Origin: JAMZMI01 sp964353015
GTDB taxonomy: Bacteria > Bacteroidota > Bacteroidia > Cytophagales > Cyclobacteriaceae
DNA: 64,000 bases
NCBI GenBank assembly: GCA_964353015.1
Contig: CAYGUA010000012.1
Location: 1 to 64,000, forward strand
Direction of reading: 5' to 3'
Shown here: positions 33,102 through 43,097 of the stretch, piece after piece
Layout: each line of letters opens with the position of its first letter
How positions within the stretch are numbered: position 1 is the first letter of the stretch
Notes under the pieces: generated by a model
Told to the model about the DNA's origin: nothing
Seen by the model: the letters and a program-made list of their open reading frames with translations, nothing else
The model's database searches: none
Made by a program: the position numbers and the translations under genes

Positions 33102-35963
33102 TTGAAGGACGAGTCAGATATTATTCTGGAAGAAATTGAAAAACCAATTATCTCAGAACCTGTAATTGAGATTTTTGGCGCCCGAGAGCACAATCTTAAG
33201 GACATCAATCTTACATTTCCCAGAAACAAACTGGTTGTAATCACGGGTATTAGTGGAAGTGGAAAATCTTCATTGGCTTTTGATACCATCTATGCGGAAG
33301 GTCAGCGCAGATATATGGAAAGCTTTTCTGCTTATGCCAGGTCTTTCATTGGCAATATGGAGCGTCCTGATGTGGACAAAATCAATGGGCTGAGTCCTGT
33401 GATTTCCATTGAGCAAAAAACGACTTCAAGAAATCCAAGATCTACCGTCGGGACAGTCACAGAAATCTACGATTTTCTCAGATTGCTCTATGCCAGAGCT
33501 GGCGAAGCATTTTCTTATATCACTGGAAATAAGATGGTGCGACAAACAGAGCAGCAAATACTGGAGCATATTCTTAAAACTTATGATGGACAGAAGCTTG
33601 TCATTTTGGCGCCTGTTGTAAAAGGAAGAAAGGGCCATTATCGTGAGTTATTTGTACAAATAAGAAAACTGGGCTTCAACAAGGTAAGGGTGAACGGCGA
33701 AATACTGGATATCGAGCCTAAAATGCAGGTAGATCGCTACAAAACCCATGATATCGAAATCGTTATTGATAGGATAATTGTTGGACAAAAAGACGAAAAG
33801 AGAATCAGACAATCATTGGAACAAGCCTTCAAGCAAGCCAATGGAATACTGATGGTGCAGGATTCAGAAGGGAAGGTTGCTCATTTCTCAAGATATCTGA
33901 TGGATCCTGAATCAGGACTTTCATACGATGAGCCGGCACCAAATAGCTTTTCATTCAACTCACCATACGGAGCATGTCCTTCATGCAATGGATTGGGAGT
34001 GATTGAGGAATTATCCAAGGAATCTGTGATTCCAGACACCTCACTGAGTATCAGTCGTGGTGGTATTGCTCCACTTGGTGAATACAGAGATATCTGGATT
34101 TTCAAAAAGATTCAGGCCATTCTCAAAAAGAATAAAGTGGACTTGACTACTCCTATTAAGGATATTCCAGCTGAAGTCATGCATATTTTACTTTTCGGGG
34201 ATAATGAGCCAGTTGCGGTCAGTTCCGTAAAATATCCCGGCACAGATTGGAATACCGAATTTGAAGGAATTATCAACTTCCTAGAAAAGCAAAAGGATAC
34301 CGGCTCTGATAAAATCCGGCAATGGGTGGAGGAATATACGGATACAAATACATGTCCTGAATGTAATGGCTTCAGATTAAAAAAAGAATCGCTCCATTTC
34401 AAAATAGACAATCATCATATCGGTCAGCTTGCTGAAATGAATATAGATGAACTCAGCGATTGGTTGGAGGGACTGGAAGAGCGATTAGGTGAACGACAAC
34501 TTGTCATTGCCACAGAAATCCTGAAAGAATTAAGAAAACGAGTAGGCTTTTTACTCGATGTAGGGCTTAACTATTTAAGCTTGAATCGCTCTTTAAGAAC
34601 GCTCTCAGGAGGTGAAGCACAGCGGATCAGACTTGCCACACAGATAGGCACCCAGCTTGTTAACGTACTTTATATTTTGGATGAGCCAAGTATAGGCCTT
34701 CATCAAAGGGACAATGTTAAATTAATTCAGGCGCTAAAAGATTTGCGTGATCTTGGCAACACTGTGATTGTAGTGGAGCATGACAAAGACATGATGCTGG
34801 AATCAGATTTTATCGTAGATATTGGACCAGGAGCGGGTAGGCATGGAGGACATATTGTAGCGGCAGAAACACCAGAAAAATTTGTAAAAAACAATACGCT
34901 GACCGCAAGCTATCTGAATGGTATCAGTAAAATTGAAACACCAAAAAATAGACGTGAGGGAAATGGCGAATCTTTAAAGCTGACAAATGCCACAGGTCAC
35001 AATCTCAAGTCAGTTGATCTGACGTTACCTCTTGGTAAAATGATCTGCATTTCGGGAGTTTCCGGAAGTGGTAAATCTAGTTTGATACATGAGACGCTAT
35101 ATCCGGTACTCCGCAAACATTTTTATAACTCAAGAGCAGAACCTCTGCCATATAAAGAAGTGACCGGACTGGAGCATCTGGATAAAGTAATTGAAGTAGA
35201 CCAATCGCCAATTGGGCGAACACCAAGGTCTAATCCAGCTACTTACACCGGGGTTTTCACTGATATCCGCTCTCTTTTTTCTGAATTGCCTGAGGCAAAA
35301 ATCCGTGGGTACAAACCCGGACGGTTCTCATTCAACGTGAAAGGCGGTCGCTGTGAAACCTGTCAGGGAGGCGGAATGCGTGTAATCGAAATGGACTTCC
35401 TACCCGATGTGCATGTGCCTTGCGAAACATGCAAAGGCAAGCGATACAACAGGGAAACTCTTGAAGTAAGATTTAAAGGGAAGTCAATATCGGATGTACT
35501 GGATATGACGGTGGAGCAGGCAGTGGATTTCTTTGAAAACCAACCGAAGATTTTAAATAGAATTAAAACATTGTTTGAAGTGGGATTGGGATATGTTTCC
35601 CTTGGACAGCACGCCACCACATTGTCAGGAGGAGAAGCTCAAAGAGTGAAATTGGCAACAGAGCTTTCAAAAAGAGATACAGGAAAGACGTTTTATATCC
35701 TGGATGAGCCTACGACTGGACTGCATTTTCAGGATATCCAACATCTGCTTGAGGTCCTAAATAAATTAGTGGGTAAAGGAAATACGGTACTAATCATCGA
35801 GCACAACTTGGATGTGATCAAGGTTTCTGATCACATCATCGATATGGGACCAGAAGGAGGAAATGGAGGTGGAAATATCGTTGCTCAAGGTACACCCGAG
35901 GAGGTGGTCAAAGCCGAAAAAGGATTTACCTGGAAGTTTTTGAAGGAGGAGTTGGAAAGTTGA
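33102..35963 (+). CDS. uvrA: Excinuclease ABC subunit A
   Basis: The damage-sensing ATPase of nucleotide excision repair. 953 residues, two ABC modules: Walker A GISGSGKSS (49-57) and GVSGSGKSS (about 652), signature LSGGEAQR in both halves, and Walker B ILDEPSIGLH and ILDEPTTGLH. Zinc-binding cysteines occur in CPSCNGLG, CPECNGF and CETCQGGG/CETCKGK. The start is TTG 33102: no ATG is suitably placed upstream, and the conserved core begins 22 residues later (VIEIFGAREHNLKDINL). uvrC lies elsewhere in the window. Confidence 0.96.
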   Translation: MKDESDIILEEIEKPIISEPVIEIFGAREHNLKDINLTFPRNKLVVITGISGSGKSSLAFDTIYAEGQRRYMESFSAYARSFIGNMERPDVDKINGLSPVISIEQKTTSRNPRSTVGTVTEIYDFLRLLYARAGEAFSYITGNKMVRQTEQQILEHILKTYDGQKLVILAPVVKGRKGHYRELFVQIRKLGFNKVRVNGEILDIEPKMQVDRYKTHDIEIVIDRIIVGQKDEKRIRQSLEQAFKQANGILMVQDSEGKVAHFSRYLMDPESGLSYDEPAPNSFSFNSPYGACPSCNGLGVIEELSKESVIPDTSLSISRGGIAPLGEYRDIWIFKKIQAILKKNKVDLTTPIKDIPAEVMHILLFGDNEPVAVSSVKYPGTDWNTEFEGIINFLEKQKDTGSDKIRQWVEEYTDTNTCPECNGFRLKKESLHFKIDNHHIGQLAEMNIDELSDWLEGLEERLGERQLVIATEILKELRKRVGFLLDVGLNYLSLNRSLRTLSGGEAQRIRLATQIGTQLVNVLYILDEPSIGLHQRDNVKLIQALKDLRDLGNTVIVVEHDKDMMLESDFIVDIGPGAGRHGGHIVAAETPEKFVKNNTLTASYLNGISKIETPKNRREGNGESLKLTNATGHNLKSVDLTLPLGKMICISGVSGSGKSSLIHETLYPVLRKHFYNSRAEPLPYKEVTGLEHLDKVIEVDQSPIGRTPRSNPATYTGVFTDIRSLFSELPEAKIRGYKPGRFSFNVKGGRCETCQGGGMRVIEMDFLPDVHVPCETCKGKRYNRETLEVRFKGKSISDVLDMTVEQAVDFFENQPKILNRIKTLFEVGLGYVSLGQHATTLSGGEAQRVKLATELSKRDTGKTFYILDEPTTGLHFQDIQHLLEVLNKLVGKGNTVLIIEHNLDVIKVSDHIIDMGPEGGNGGGNIVAQGTPEEVVKAEKGFTWKFLKEELES

Positions 35964-36068
35964 AATTGTCAAATCTACCAGTCATCAGCCAAAACTTGAT
36001 TTGATCAGATTAGCCGTGTCTATTTCTAATAAGTCGATTACATTTCCGGTCGGATTTTCTCTGCTATC

Positions 36069-37100
36069 ATGAAAATGAGTAAAAAGAAGGTGTATTGGCT
36101 CTGTCAGACCATTGGTTGGTCGCTTTATGGCATGCTCCAGATCGTGCTGTATACCATTTCTCAACCAACAGACATTAAGCATGTATCGGGAGAGGTCATC
36201 CTTGTTCTTTTTTACATTCTATCCACTCATTTTATCAGGTATGTGCTTCTTCATTTCCATTGGCTGGAGCTTTCATTATCGAGACTGATTCCTCGTCTTT
36301 TGGGATTTGTCTTCGTTCTCAGCATCTTCAATTATGGCACATTGATCGGCTACACCTTTCTGATTGATGAGATTACTAAACGAGATTTCATGTTGATTCC
36401 TGTTATATTGAATCTCTTCGGACCCATGATCATCTATGCCATCTGGACCATGATTTATCTTTCGTTTCATTACTTCGAAAACTATAATAAGTCATTGAAA
36501 TACGAAGCAGCGGTTCGAGAAATAGAATTGAAAAATTTAAGATCACAACTCAATCCACATTTTATATTCAACGCACTCAATAGCATTCGCGCATTGGTAG
36601 ATGAGAATCCAAAAAAATCAAAAAATGCGATTACACAACTTTCCAATATTCTGCGCAATTCATTGATGATGGACAGACAAAAGCTCGTGCGTTTTTCTGA
36701 GGAGTTGATGACCATAAAAGATTATCTGGCTTTGGAATCCATTCGCTACGAAGAGCGTTTAACTACCACATTTGATATTGATCCAAAATCAGAGGATTAC
36801 CTGATTCCCCCGTTGATGATTCAAACACTGGTTGAAAATGGTATAAAACACGGCATTTCTACATTGAAACAAGGTGGAGAAATCAGTATCAAAACATCCG
36901 TAGATGGTGATAGACTTGATATTAAAATCCGCAATACTGGTCAGCTGGCGATGAATGGAAAAAAGAAAAACACTGGATTTGGGTTGAGTAATACTAAAAA
37001 ACGTTTAGAATTGATATACGGGGATCAGGCTAAATTTGCCATTGGGAATGATTCCAAAAAGACAGTATTGACTGAAATAACTATCCCACGATCACTATAA
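36069..37100 (+). CDS. LytS-type sensor histidine kinase
   Basis: A 343-residue kinase with about four N-terminal transmembrane helices (residues 8-150), then a His_kinase domain: LRSQLNPHFIFNALNSIRAL carries the phosphoaccepting histidine. The ATPase part has VENGIKHGI (N box) and GFGLSNTKKRL (G box). It most likely autophosphorylates and passes phosphate to the LytTR regulator that starts 10 bp downstream. The signal sensed is not apparent, since the periplasmic loops are short. Confidence 0.9.
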   Translation: MKMSKKKVYWLCQTIGWSLYGMLQIVLYTISQPTDIKHVSGEVILVLFYILSTHFIRYVLLHFHWLELSLSRLIPRLLGFVFVLSIFNYGTLIGYTFLIDEITKRDFMLIPVILNLFGPMIIYAIWTMIYLSFHYFENYNKSLKYEAAVREIELKNLRSQLNPHFIFNALNSIRALVDENPKKSKNAITQLSNILRNSLMMDRQKLVRFSEELMTIKDYLALESIRYEERLTTTFDIDPKSEDYLIPPLMIQTLVENGIKHGISTLKQGGEISIKTSVDGDRLDIKIRNTGQLAMNGKKKNTGFGLSNTKKRLELIYGDQAKFAIGNDSKKTVLTEITIPRSL

Positions 37101-37110
37101 AACTTGAAAT

Positions 37111-37824
37111 ATGAAAGCATTAATTGTAGATGATGAAAGACTTGCAAGGAAAGAGCTTACCACCTTGCTTGAAGAGCACAAGGAAATAGAGATTGTAGGT
37201 GAGGCAACCAACGTGGATGAAGCACTCGCTCAAATCACTAAATTGAATCCAGATTTGATTTTTCTGGATATTCATATGCCAGGAGAATCTGGATTCGATT
37301 TACTAGAAAAATTGGAGAAGGTTCCTGATGTAATTTTCACCACTGCATATGACGAGTATGCGATAAAGGCATTTGATGTCAATGCTTTGGATTATTTGCT
37401 CAAACCAATTCAGCCTGAGAGACTTGGTGCGGCCATAAATAAGATTAAAAAGGAAACTTTCATAGATTCCTTACACGATAAAAAAACTCTTGGTAGCAAC
37501 GATCAGGTTTTTGTGAAAGACGGGGATCGATGCTGGTTTGTGAAACTAGCTGATGTGAGGTTGTTCGAATCAGATGGCAACTATATCAAAGTATTTTTTG
37601 GCACCAACAAGCCAATGATCCACAAATCTCTCAATGCTTTGGACGAACGCCTTGATAGCAGATCCTTTTTCAGAGCGAGCCGCAAGCATATCATCAACCT
37701 GGGTTGGGTGGAAAACATTGACACCTGGTTCAATGGTGGACTGCTTGTACAGCTTAAAGGTGGTGAAAAGATTGAAGTCAGTAGGAGACAGGCTGCCCGC
37801 TTTAAGGAGCGGATGAGTCTTTAA
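37111..37824 (+). CDS. LytTR-family response regulator
   Basis: A 237-residue two-domain regulator. The receiver domain (1-120) has the acidic pocket VDDER, the phosphoacceptor in LDIHMPG (Asp53) and the conserved TTAYDEYA and LKPI positions. The LytTR DNA-binding domain (about 135-235) includes VKLADVRLFESDGNYIKVFF and FFRASRKHIINLGWVENI. It probably acts as the partner of the upstream LytS kinase in the same operon. Its last 4 bp overlap the end of a convergent gene. The target genes are not known. Confidence 0.92.
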   Translation: MKALIVDDERLARKELTTLLEEHKEIEIVGEATNVDEALAQITKLNPDLIFLDIHMPGESGFDLLEKLEKVPDVIFTTAYDEYAIKAFDVNALDYLLKPIQPERLGAAINKIKKETFIDSLHDKKTLGSNDQVFVKDGDRCWFVKLADVRLFESDGNYIKVFFGTNKPMIHKSLNALDERLDSRSFFRASRKHIINLGWVENIDTWFNGGLLVQLKGGEKIEVSRRQAARFKERMSL

Positions 37825-38186
37825 TGATTAATATATTTTAAAAACTCTACTTCCATCTGCCAGTCTTTCGCAAGATTGATCATGGCAGTTGTTTCCATTT
37901 CCGTAACATATCCTTTTTGGTGATTTTCCTCCCAAACTTCGATCAAATGATCCAAGCGGGTTGCCTTATCCAATTTTGAAAATGCTTTCGACAAAAACTC
38001 TTTAGATCTTTCGAAAGCAGACATGTAGTCTTCAGAAATAAAATCATTGGACCACTCAAGCTCCTCTACAGCTTCATATTTAGCTGCTGCTTCTTCCAGT
38101 AGAATTCTTTCTTCGTCATCCAATCCATGATAATGGAAGATCAACGATTTCAGTAACATGATTCCTTTCTTGAGTTCCTGATCCAT
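37821..38186 (-). CDS. Helical hypothetical protein
   Basis: A 121-residue soluble protein, all-helical and acidic (LDDEERILLEEAAAKYEAVEELEW). No family was recognised with confidence; the helical repeats vaguely recall TerB-like proteins. It is convergent with the LytTR regulator, overlapping by 4 bp, and downstream of hemW by about 110 bp of intergenic DNA. It is probably real, judging by composition and length. Confidence 0.6.
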   Translation of the reverse strand: MDQELKKGIMLLKSLIFHYHGLDDEERILLEEAAAKYEAVEELEWSNDFISEDYMSAFERSKEFLSKAFSKLDKATRLDHLIEVWEENHQKGYVTEMETTAMINLAKDWQMEVEFLKYINH

Positions 38187-38293
38187 GGAATAAAATTAAT
38201 ATTTATAATGTCATTATTACTAGCTATCCGGTAGTAGTTCTTTCTAAAAATTAATTCAGGACCATTCTCGGAAATAACCAGTGCGCTGATAAA

Positions 38294-39424
38294 CTATTCT
38301 TCGTCGTAGAATAGCCCTAGGGCTATTTCATCCGCCACCATAAAACCATCTATAGTCAACCGGATTTGATCTCCTTCCCACACGATCAATCCCTGATTTA
38401 AATAATTGGAAAGAACCTGCTTTGAATCTTTCTTCAAATCAACCTCAAATTTGCTTCGAACTTCAGTTAAATCAATACCTTTTGCTGTTCGCAGATGAGT
38501 CAATACATACTCATTAATCCTTTGAATTTTCGAAAGGTATTCTATGGTTTCAGGAAGCACACCTTTCTCAATTTCATTTATATATTTCGTATTATTTCGC
38601 ACATTATAAGATCTTGTATTTCCGTCATAGGAATGTGCTCCTGGCCCAACACCAAGATATTTTTCACCTGACCAATAGGCTGAATTATGTTTTGATCTAA
38701 ATCCTGGTTTGGCAAAATTTGAGACTTCATAATGCTCATATCCGGCTTGCGTCAAAGTCTCTATGGCATATCGATATTGACGTGCGGCAATGTCTTCTGA
38801 GGTTTCATGCAATTTCCCTTTTGCTAACCAATTCCCAAATACAGTCTTTTCTTCTATTGTTAGCCCATATAGGGAAATGTGAGGCAGACCAAGAGCGATC
38901 ATTTCTGACAAATCTTTTTCCCAATATCCCATGTTTTCAGGTGGGATCGCATAGATCAAATCAGCTGTCATATTTGTGAATCCAGTTTCAAAAGCGAGTT
39001 TTATGCTTTCACGTGCTTCATTGGAACTATGAGCACGATTCATGAAGCTGAGTCTGTCATCGTCGAATGTTTGCACCCCGATACTCAATCTGTTGATCCC
39101 AACTTTTTTAAGACTTTGAAGTATCGACTTGGTCAAATCGTCGGGATTTGCTTCTAGAGTGATTTCAGCAAATTGTGAAGCCTCAAAATGGGAGTTAATA
39201 AGGTTTAAAATTTCTTCAATTTGTTTTCCTGAGAATAGTGATGGAGTGCCCCCGCCAAAATAAATAGTATTGATTCTCTCATTCAGGTAGCCCGACCGCA
39301 ATTTTAGTTCTTCAAGAATTGCATGATGCATCTTTTCAACCTGTGTCAGGTTTGTGCTGAAATGAAAATCACAATAATGACATGCTTGCTTGCAAAACGG
39401 GATATGTATGTAAATTCCAGCCAA
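38294..39424 (-). CDS. hemW: Radical SAM heme chaperone HemW
   Basis: A 376-residue radical S-adenosylmethionine protein of the HemW/HemN-like group. The cluster motif CKQACHYC (Cys11, 15 and 18) coordinates the [4Fe-4S] centre. FGGGTPSLF, EANPDDL and IGVQTFDDDRLSFMNR are typical. The HNSAYW segment distinguishes HemW-like proteins from true coproporphyrinogen oxidase HemN, which usually has an extra cysteine after the cluster motif. HemW delivers heme to respiratory proteins. Divergent from the Omp85-type gene by about 60 bp. Confidence 0.88.
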   Translation of the reverse strand: MAGIYIHIPFCKQACHYCDFHFSTNLTQVEKMHHAILEELKLRSGYLNERINTIYFGGGTPSLFSGKQIEEILNLINSHFEASQFAEITLEANPDDLTKSILQSLKKVGINRLSIGVQTFDDDRLSFMNRAHSSNEARESIKLAFETGFTNMTADLIYAIPPENMGYWEKDLSEMIALGLPHISLYGLTIEEKTVFGNWLAKGKLHETSEDIAARQYRYAIETLTQAGYEHYEVSNFAKPGFRSKHNSAYWSGEKYLGVGPGAHSYDGNTRSYNVRNNTKYINEIEKGVLPETIEYLSKIQRINEYVLTHLRTAKGIDLTEVRSKFEVDLKKDSKQVLSNYLNQGLIVWEGDQIRLTIDGFMVADEIALGLFYDEE

Positions 39425-39487
39425 AATGCGTGTTTTGGAAATGCTCCAGATTCATTCTTTAGTGACAATCACTAACTTGCGAAGTTA

Positions 39488-41152
39488 ATGGTGAATCCAC
39501 GTGCTTACGGTTTTATTTGTTTGTTTCTGTTGATTTTTTCTCTGACTTATTCACATTATTCAATGGGTCAGGAATACAAAATTCATGTGGATTCACAACT
39601 TGTGATGCAAACTCATTTCAGCTCCGTTTCCCATCGCAATTCGGAAATAAATCAAATTTTATTGGATCACTGGAAAAATGATTTTCTGTTTAGTCAAGTC
39701 GCAGATTCATCCGCAACAGATTGTTACATTCATAGAGGCACGAAATATCCCTTTGTTATTGACCAGATCTATGATAATCAGGTCGGAAGAATCGCCAATA
39801 AAAAAACCAACGTGTCAGCATTTGACTTCACCTTTTCACAACTTGAGTATTGGTCCAATCATGGTTATCCTTTTGCTTCATTTCAGATGGATAGCATTCG
39901 GAGAATAAAGGAGTCTTATCAAGCAACACTCCTTTTGGATAAAGGGCCATTTATGAAATTTGACACCCTTTTTTTGATAAATAAAGTCAAAACAGACAAA
40001 GCCTACATTGAAAAAACATTGAAAATTGATCGAAATGCTGCTTTTAGTGAAGCGGCCTTTAAATCAATAAATAAAAAGATAAGTCGACTGCCATACCTCA
40101 CCCTTCAGCAAATTCCTGATTTGGCCTTTGAAGATGATGCAGCTACGGTCTATTTGGACTTAAAAGAGCAAGCTTCAAATTCATTTGAAGGAGTAGTAGG
40201 CCTGCTTCCCGGTCAGTCATCAGGGAAAGTATTAATTACAGGTTATTTGGATTTTGAACTCAATAATCTTTTCCGATCTGGAAAGAGTTTTTCTTTCGAT
40301 TGGAATCGATTTGCTGCACAGTCTCAGACGATGCAGCTCAATTATTCACATCCTTACTTACTCGATACCCGATTGTTATTTGATCTGGGATTTTCTCTTC
40401 TTAAGCAGGACACTAGTTTTTTAAACCAACAATGGAATCTCTCAGTCGGAACATATCTTGGACAAAATGGGAAACTAAAAATCGATTACACGAGTGCCAA
40501 TGCAAATTTGATTTCTACTGATCCGGTATTGATTAGAAAAAACAATGTTGTGGATTATGACCGTGATTTATATAGTCTATCGTCGGAGTTTAATAATTAC
40601 TATATCCCTTTTGGTTTTACCAATGGGTGGAAAACATGGGTATCAGCTGCAATCGGTCAAAAACGAATCATTAAAAACCCAAATATTGATAATCAATTTT
40701 ATGATTCGATCGCCATCAAGTCCAATGTATTAAAAGTCGAAATGAAATTTAAATATCAGCAGGCGGTAAGCAAACAGCTCATGTTTTTTCATCAGATTGA
40801 GTCAGGAATGATTAGAAATGATCAGATATTGAAAAATGAAATGTTCAGGATTGGGGGATTAAGAACCTTGCGTGGCTTTAATGAAAATTTCTTTTTCAGT
40901 GATCAGTTTGTGCTCAGTAGAATGGAATTAAGGCAGTATTTCGAACGAAGCTCATATTTCATGCTTTTTTATGATCAATTGTATTATCAACTGGAGACCA
41001 AAACGGATTTTCCAGTGGGATTTGGAGTAGGTTTGGCTCTTTCTGCTAGCAATAGCTTATTTAACTTTGCCATGGCAATAGGTAGATCAAGTGAAATTCC
41101 GTTTGATTTTTCTAATGCCAAAATCCATTTTGGATATATCTCCAAATTCTAA
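39488..41152 (+). CDS. Short Omp85/BamA-superfamily outer-membrane protein
   Basis: A 554-residue outer-membrane protein. Residues 1-26 are a signal (FLLIFSLTYSHYSMGQ). About 30-215 contains one or two POTRA-like domains (YPFVIDQIYDN, VSAFDFTFSQLEYWSNHGYPFASFQMDSI). The rest is a beta-barrel. The Omp85 loop-6 motif appears as RIGGLRTLRGFNENFF, with LRGF at about 461-464. It is much shorter than BamA (about 800 residues) and comparable to TamA or TPS-type transporters. The C-terminal residue is phenylalanine, as in barrel proteins. It is the first gene of an apparent operon with DUF4271, hemD and porP. Confidence 0.75.
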   Translation: MVNPRAYGFICLFLLIFSLTYSHYSMGQEYKIHVDSQLVMQTHFSSVSHRNSEINQILLDHWKNDFLFSQVADSSATDCYIHRGTKYPFVIDQIYDNQVGRIANKKTNVSAFDFTFSQLEYWSNHGYPFASFQMDSIRRIKESYQATLLLDKGPFMKFDTLFLINKVKTDKAYIEKTLKIDRNAAFSEAAFKSINKKISRLPYLTLQQIPDLAFEDDAATVYLDLKEQASNSFEGVVGLLPGQSSGKVLITGYLDFELNNLFRSGKSFSFDWNRFAAQSQTMQLNYSHPYLLDTRLLFDLGFSLLKQDTSFLNQQWNLSVGTYLGQNGKLKIDYTSANANLISTDPVLIRKNNVVDYDRDLYSLSSEFNNYYIPFGFTNGWKTWVSAAIGQKRIIKNPNIDNQFYDSIAIKSNVLKVEMKFKYQQAVSKQLMFFHQIESGMIRNDQILKNEMFRIGGLRTLRGFNENFFFSDQFVLSRMELRQYFERSSYFMLFYDQLYYQLETKTDFPVGFGVGLALSASNSLFNFAMAIGRSSEIPFDFSNAKIHFGYISKF

Positions 41153-42225
41153 TGAGGTCTATTTTATTATTAATTTTTTACTTGTCATTTTTATTAGCTA
41201 GATCAGAAAATGACACCATTTTAGTTGAAAATCTAAGGTATGGGTGGATCCAAATATCAGATGGGGACCCTAAACCTGTGTCTGATCCTTCCCTGACCAA
41301 ATTGCTTGCTTTTTCTGTAATACCAAATGATGGTGATCTCATAAAGGTTTGTAATGATGTGCCAATTGATATTTGGGTCAACCTCAAGTTGATTCAAAGT
41401 AACTTGTCGCCTTGTCTTTATCTTAACCTTGATTCTCTAAAAAATTCTTTAAAGTCAGATTCGTTGGTTTTTGAAATAACCTCTGAAATTGGATTGGCCA
41501 AACTCAGTGCAGAGGTTCTTCAGATTGTGGAAAGTAATCAGTCAGTAGTCTTGTTTGCAAACAGAAAAAATCAAAACTTCAGGGAATTTTACCTGATAGG
41601 ATTTATGTTCCTATTGCTGATATATGGGCTTTTCAGACGCACAGCACCACAAAGATTCCAACGTATTTTTTTGAATCCATTTAAAATTCGTGGTTCCAGC
41701 CTTGATGATTATTATACCGATTTTCTGCGCCCCGATTCTGTTTTTTTTATTGTATGCTTGGCCGCATTAGCCGCATTCAACCTTAAATTTCTTGAATTCA
41801 GCTATTATACGACCAATTTTGAATCCACAAGTTTTACTGGATTTTTGCTTGACTGGGTTATTAAAACGTTGTGGATTATTGCATTTATAATTGGCAAGTA
41901 TGTAGCAGGAAGCTTATTTGCAGGCCTATTCAAATTCAAAGGTATAAGCAATGTTCACAATCAGGATTTTTTATATCTCCTGACATGGGTGCTTCTAGCA
42001 GTCTTTTTCCTCTCTATTTTGGATTTTTCCTTTGCTTCCATGTCTCATCTTTTTGAATCGAAGTTCCCGGCATATCTTGTCATATTCACTATCCTGGTTT
42101 TTCAAATCGGCATATACTTGAAATTGGATAAAATTTTATCAGTTAATAAAATGCTGATTATTTCATACCTTTGTGCCACTGAATTCTTGCCTGGCTTCAT
42201 ATTAGTCTATATGTTGTTAAAATAG
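41152..42225 (+). CDS. DUF4271 membrane protein
   Basis: A 357-residue protein with an N-terminal signal and a periplasmic beta-rich domain of about 130 residues. Then come at least seven membrane helices; the C-terminal 200 residues match DUF4271 (FLRPDSVFFIVCLAALAAFNLKF, TLWIIAFIIGKYVAGSLFAGLF, LLTWVLLAVFFLSILDFSF). DUF4271 proteins are Bacteroidota-specific and are often found beside hemD. The ATG overlaps the Omp85 stop by one base, so the genes are coupled. Function unknown. Confidence 0.72.
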   Translation: MRSILLLIFYLSFLLARSENDTILVENLRYGWIQISDGDPKPVSDPSLTKLLAFSVIPNDGDLIKVCNDVPIDIWVNLKLIQSNLSPCLYLNLDSLKNSLKSDSLVFEITSEIGLAKLSAEVLQIVESNQSVVLFANRKNQNFREFYLIGFMFLLLIYGLFRRTAPQRFQRIFLNPFKIRGSSLDDYYTDFLRPDSVFFIVCLAALAAFNLKFLEFSYYTTNFESTSFTGFLLDWVIKTLWIIAFIIGKYVAGSLFAGLFKFKGISNVHNQDFLYLLTWVLLAVFFLSILDFSFASMSHLFESKFPAYLVIFTILVFQIGIYLKLDKILSVNKMLIISYLCATEFLPGFILVYMLLK

Positions 42226-42253
42226 GTGAGAAGCGGCTCAAATTAAGGATAAA

Positions 42254-43039
42254 ATGAGTGATGAACTGTTAATAACAGATAAGGAGCGATTGATTAAAGT
42301 CTCCTCAATTTTAGTTTCGCAACCAGAGCCTAGCGATGAAAATTCCCCTTATGGGAAACTTGCGGCTAAATACAACATAAAGATTGATTTCAGAAAGTTT
42401 ATAAGTATTGAACCTGTTGATATCCGGGATTTTAGAAGACAGAAAGTAAATATCCTTGCTCATACAGCTATAATTTTCACCAGTCGAAATGCTGTTGATC
42501 ATTTCTTTAGACTGGCAGCAGAAAGCAAAGTGGAGATCCCAACGGATATGAAATACTTCTGTGTTTCAGAACAAACAGCCAATTATTTGCAGAAATATAT
42601 TGTCATTAGGAAAAGAAAAATTTTCACTGGTGAAAGAACTGCTGCTGACTTGTTGGAGGTGATGAAAAAGCACAAGACGGAAAAATACCTTTATCCATGT
42701 TCAGATGTAAGAAAAGATGATATCCCTAATTTTCTTGAAAAAAATGGATATACCTTTTCAGAGGCGGTCATATACAAAACTGTTGCTGCAAATCTGTCGG
42801 ATTTATCAGAGATCACTTACGATGTGATAGCCTTCTTCAGTCCATCAGGAATTGCTTCACTATTTGATAATTTTCCTAATTTCAAGCAAAACAAAACCAG
42901 AATTGCGGCGTTCGGACCCACGACTGCCAAAGCGGTGAGGGATGCGGGATTAATCCTTGATATACAGGCGCCTTTACCTAGTGCGCCTTCGATGACTGGT
43001 GCATTAGAAATGTATATAAAAAAGGCCAACAACATATGA
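42254..43039 (+). CDS. hemD: Uroporphyrinogen-III synthase
   Basis: A 261-residue cytoplasmic enzyme that closes hydroxymethylbilane into uroporphyrinogen III in heme synthesis. The family is very divergent; recognisable features are the two-domain alpha/beta architecture, AIIFTSRNAVDHFF (residues 75-88), FSEAVIYKTVAANL (the domain link), VIAFFSPSGIASLF and IAAFGPTTAKAVRDAG. These match the classical HemD pattern (ITSRNAV and FxSPSGV-type loops). Found in the same cluster as a DUF4271 gene, typical of Bacteroidota. hemA/hemC are not in the window. Confidence 0.85.
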   Translation: MSDELLITDKERLIKVSSILVSQPEPSDENSPYGKLAAKYNIKIDFRKFISIEPVDIRDFRRQKVNILAHTAIIFTSRNAVDHFFRLAAESKVEIPTDMKYFCVSEQTANYLQKYIVIRKRKIFTGERTAADLLEVMKKHKTEKYLYPCSDVRKDDIPNFLEKNGYTFSEAVIYKTVAANLSDLSEITYDVIAFFSPSGIASLFDNFPNFKQNKTRIAAFGPTTAKAVRDAGLILDIQAPLPSAPSMTGALEMYIKKANNI

Positions 43040-43097
43040 TTAATTGACTGATAAGGGTAAATTTGTTAGAGATGGTTTATTGTCAAAAGCCAATTCA

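Noticed and set aside
43044..43097. TTG start that extends PorP by 18 residues
   Set aside because: It would put a charged stretch before the signal peptide; ATG 43098 is immediately before it.
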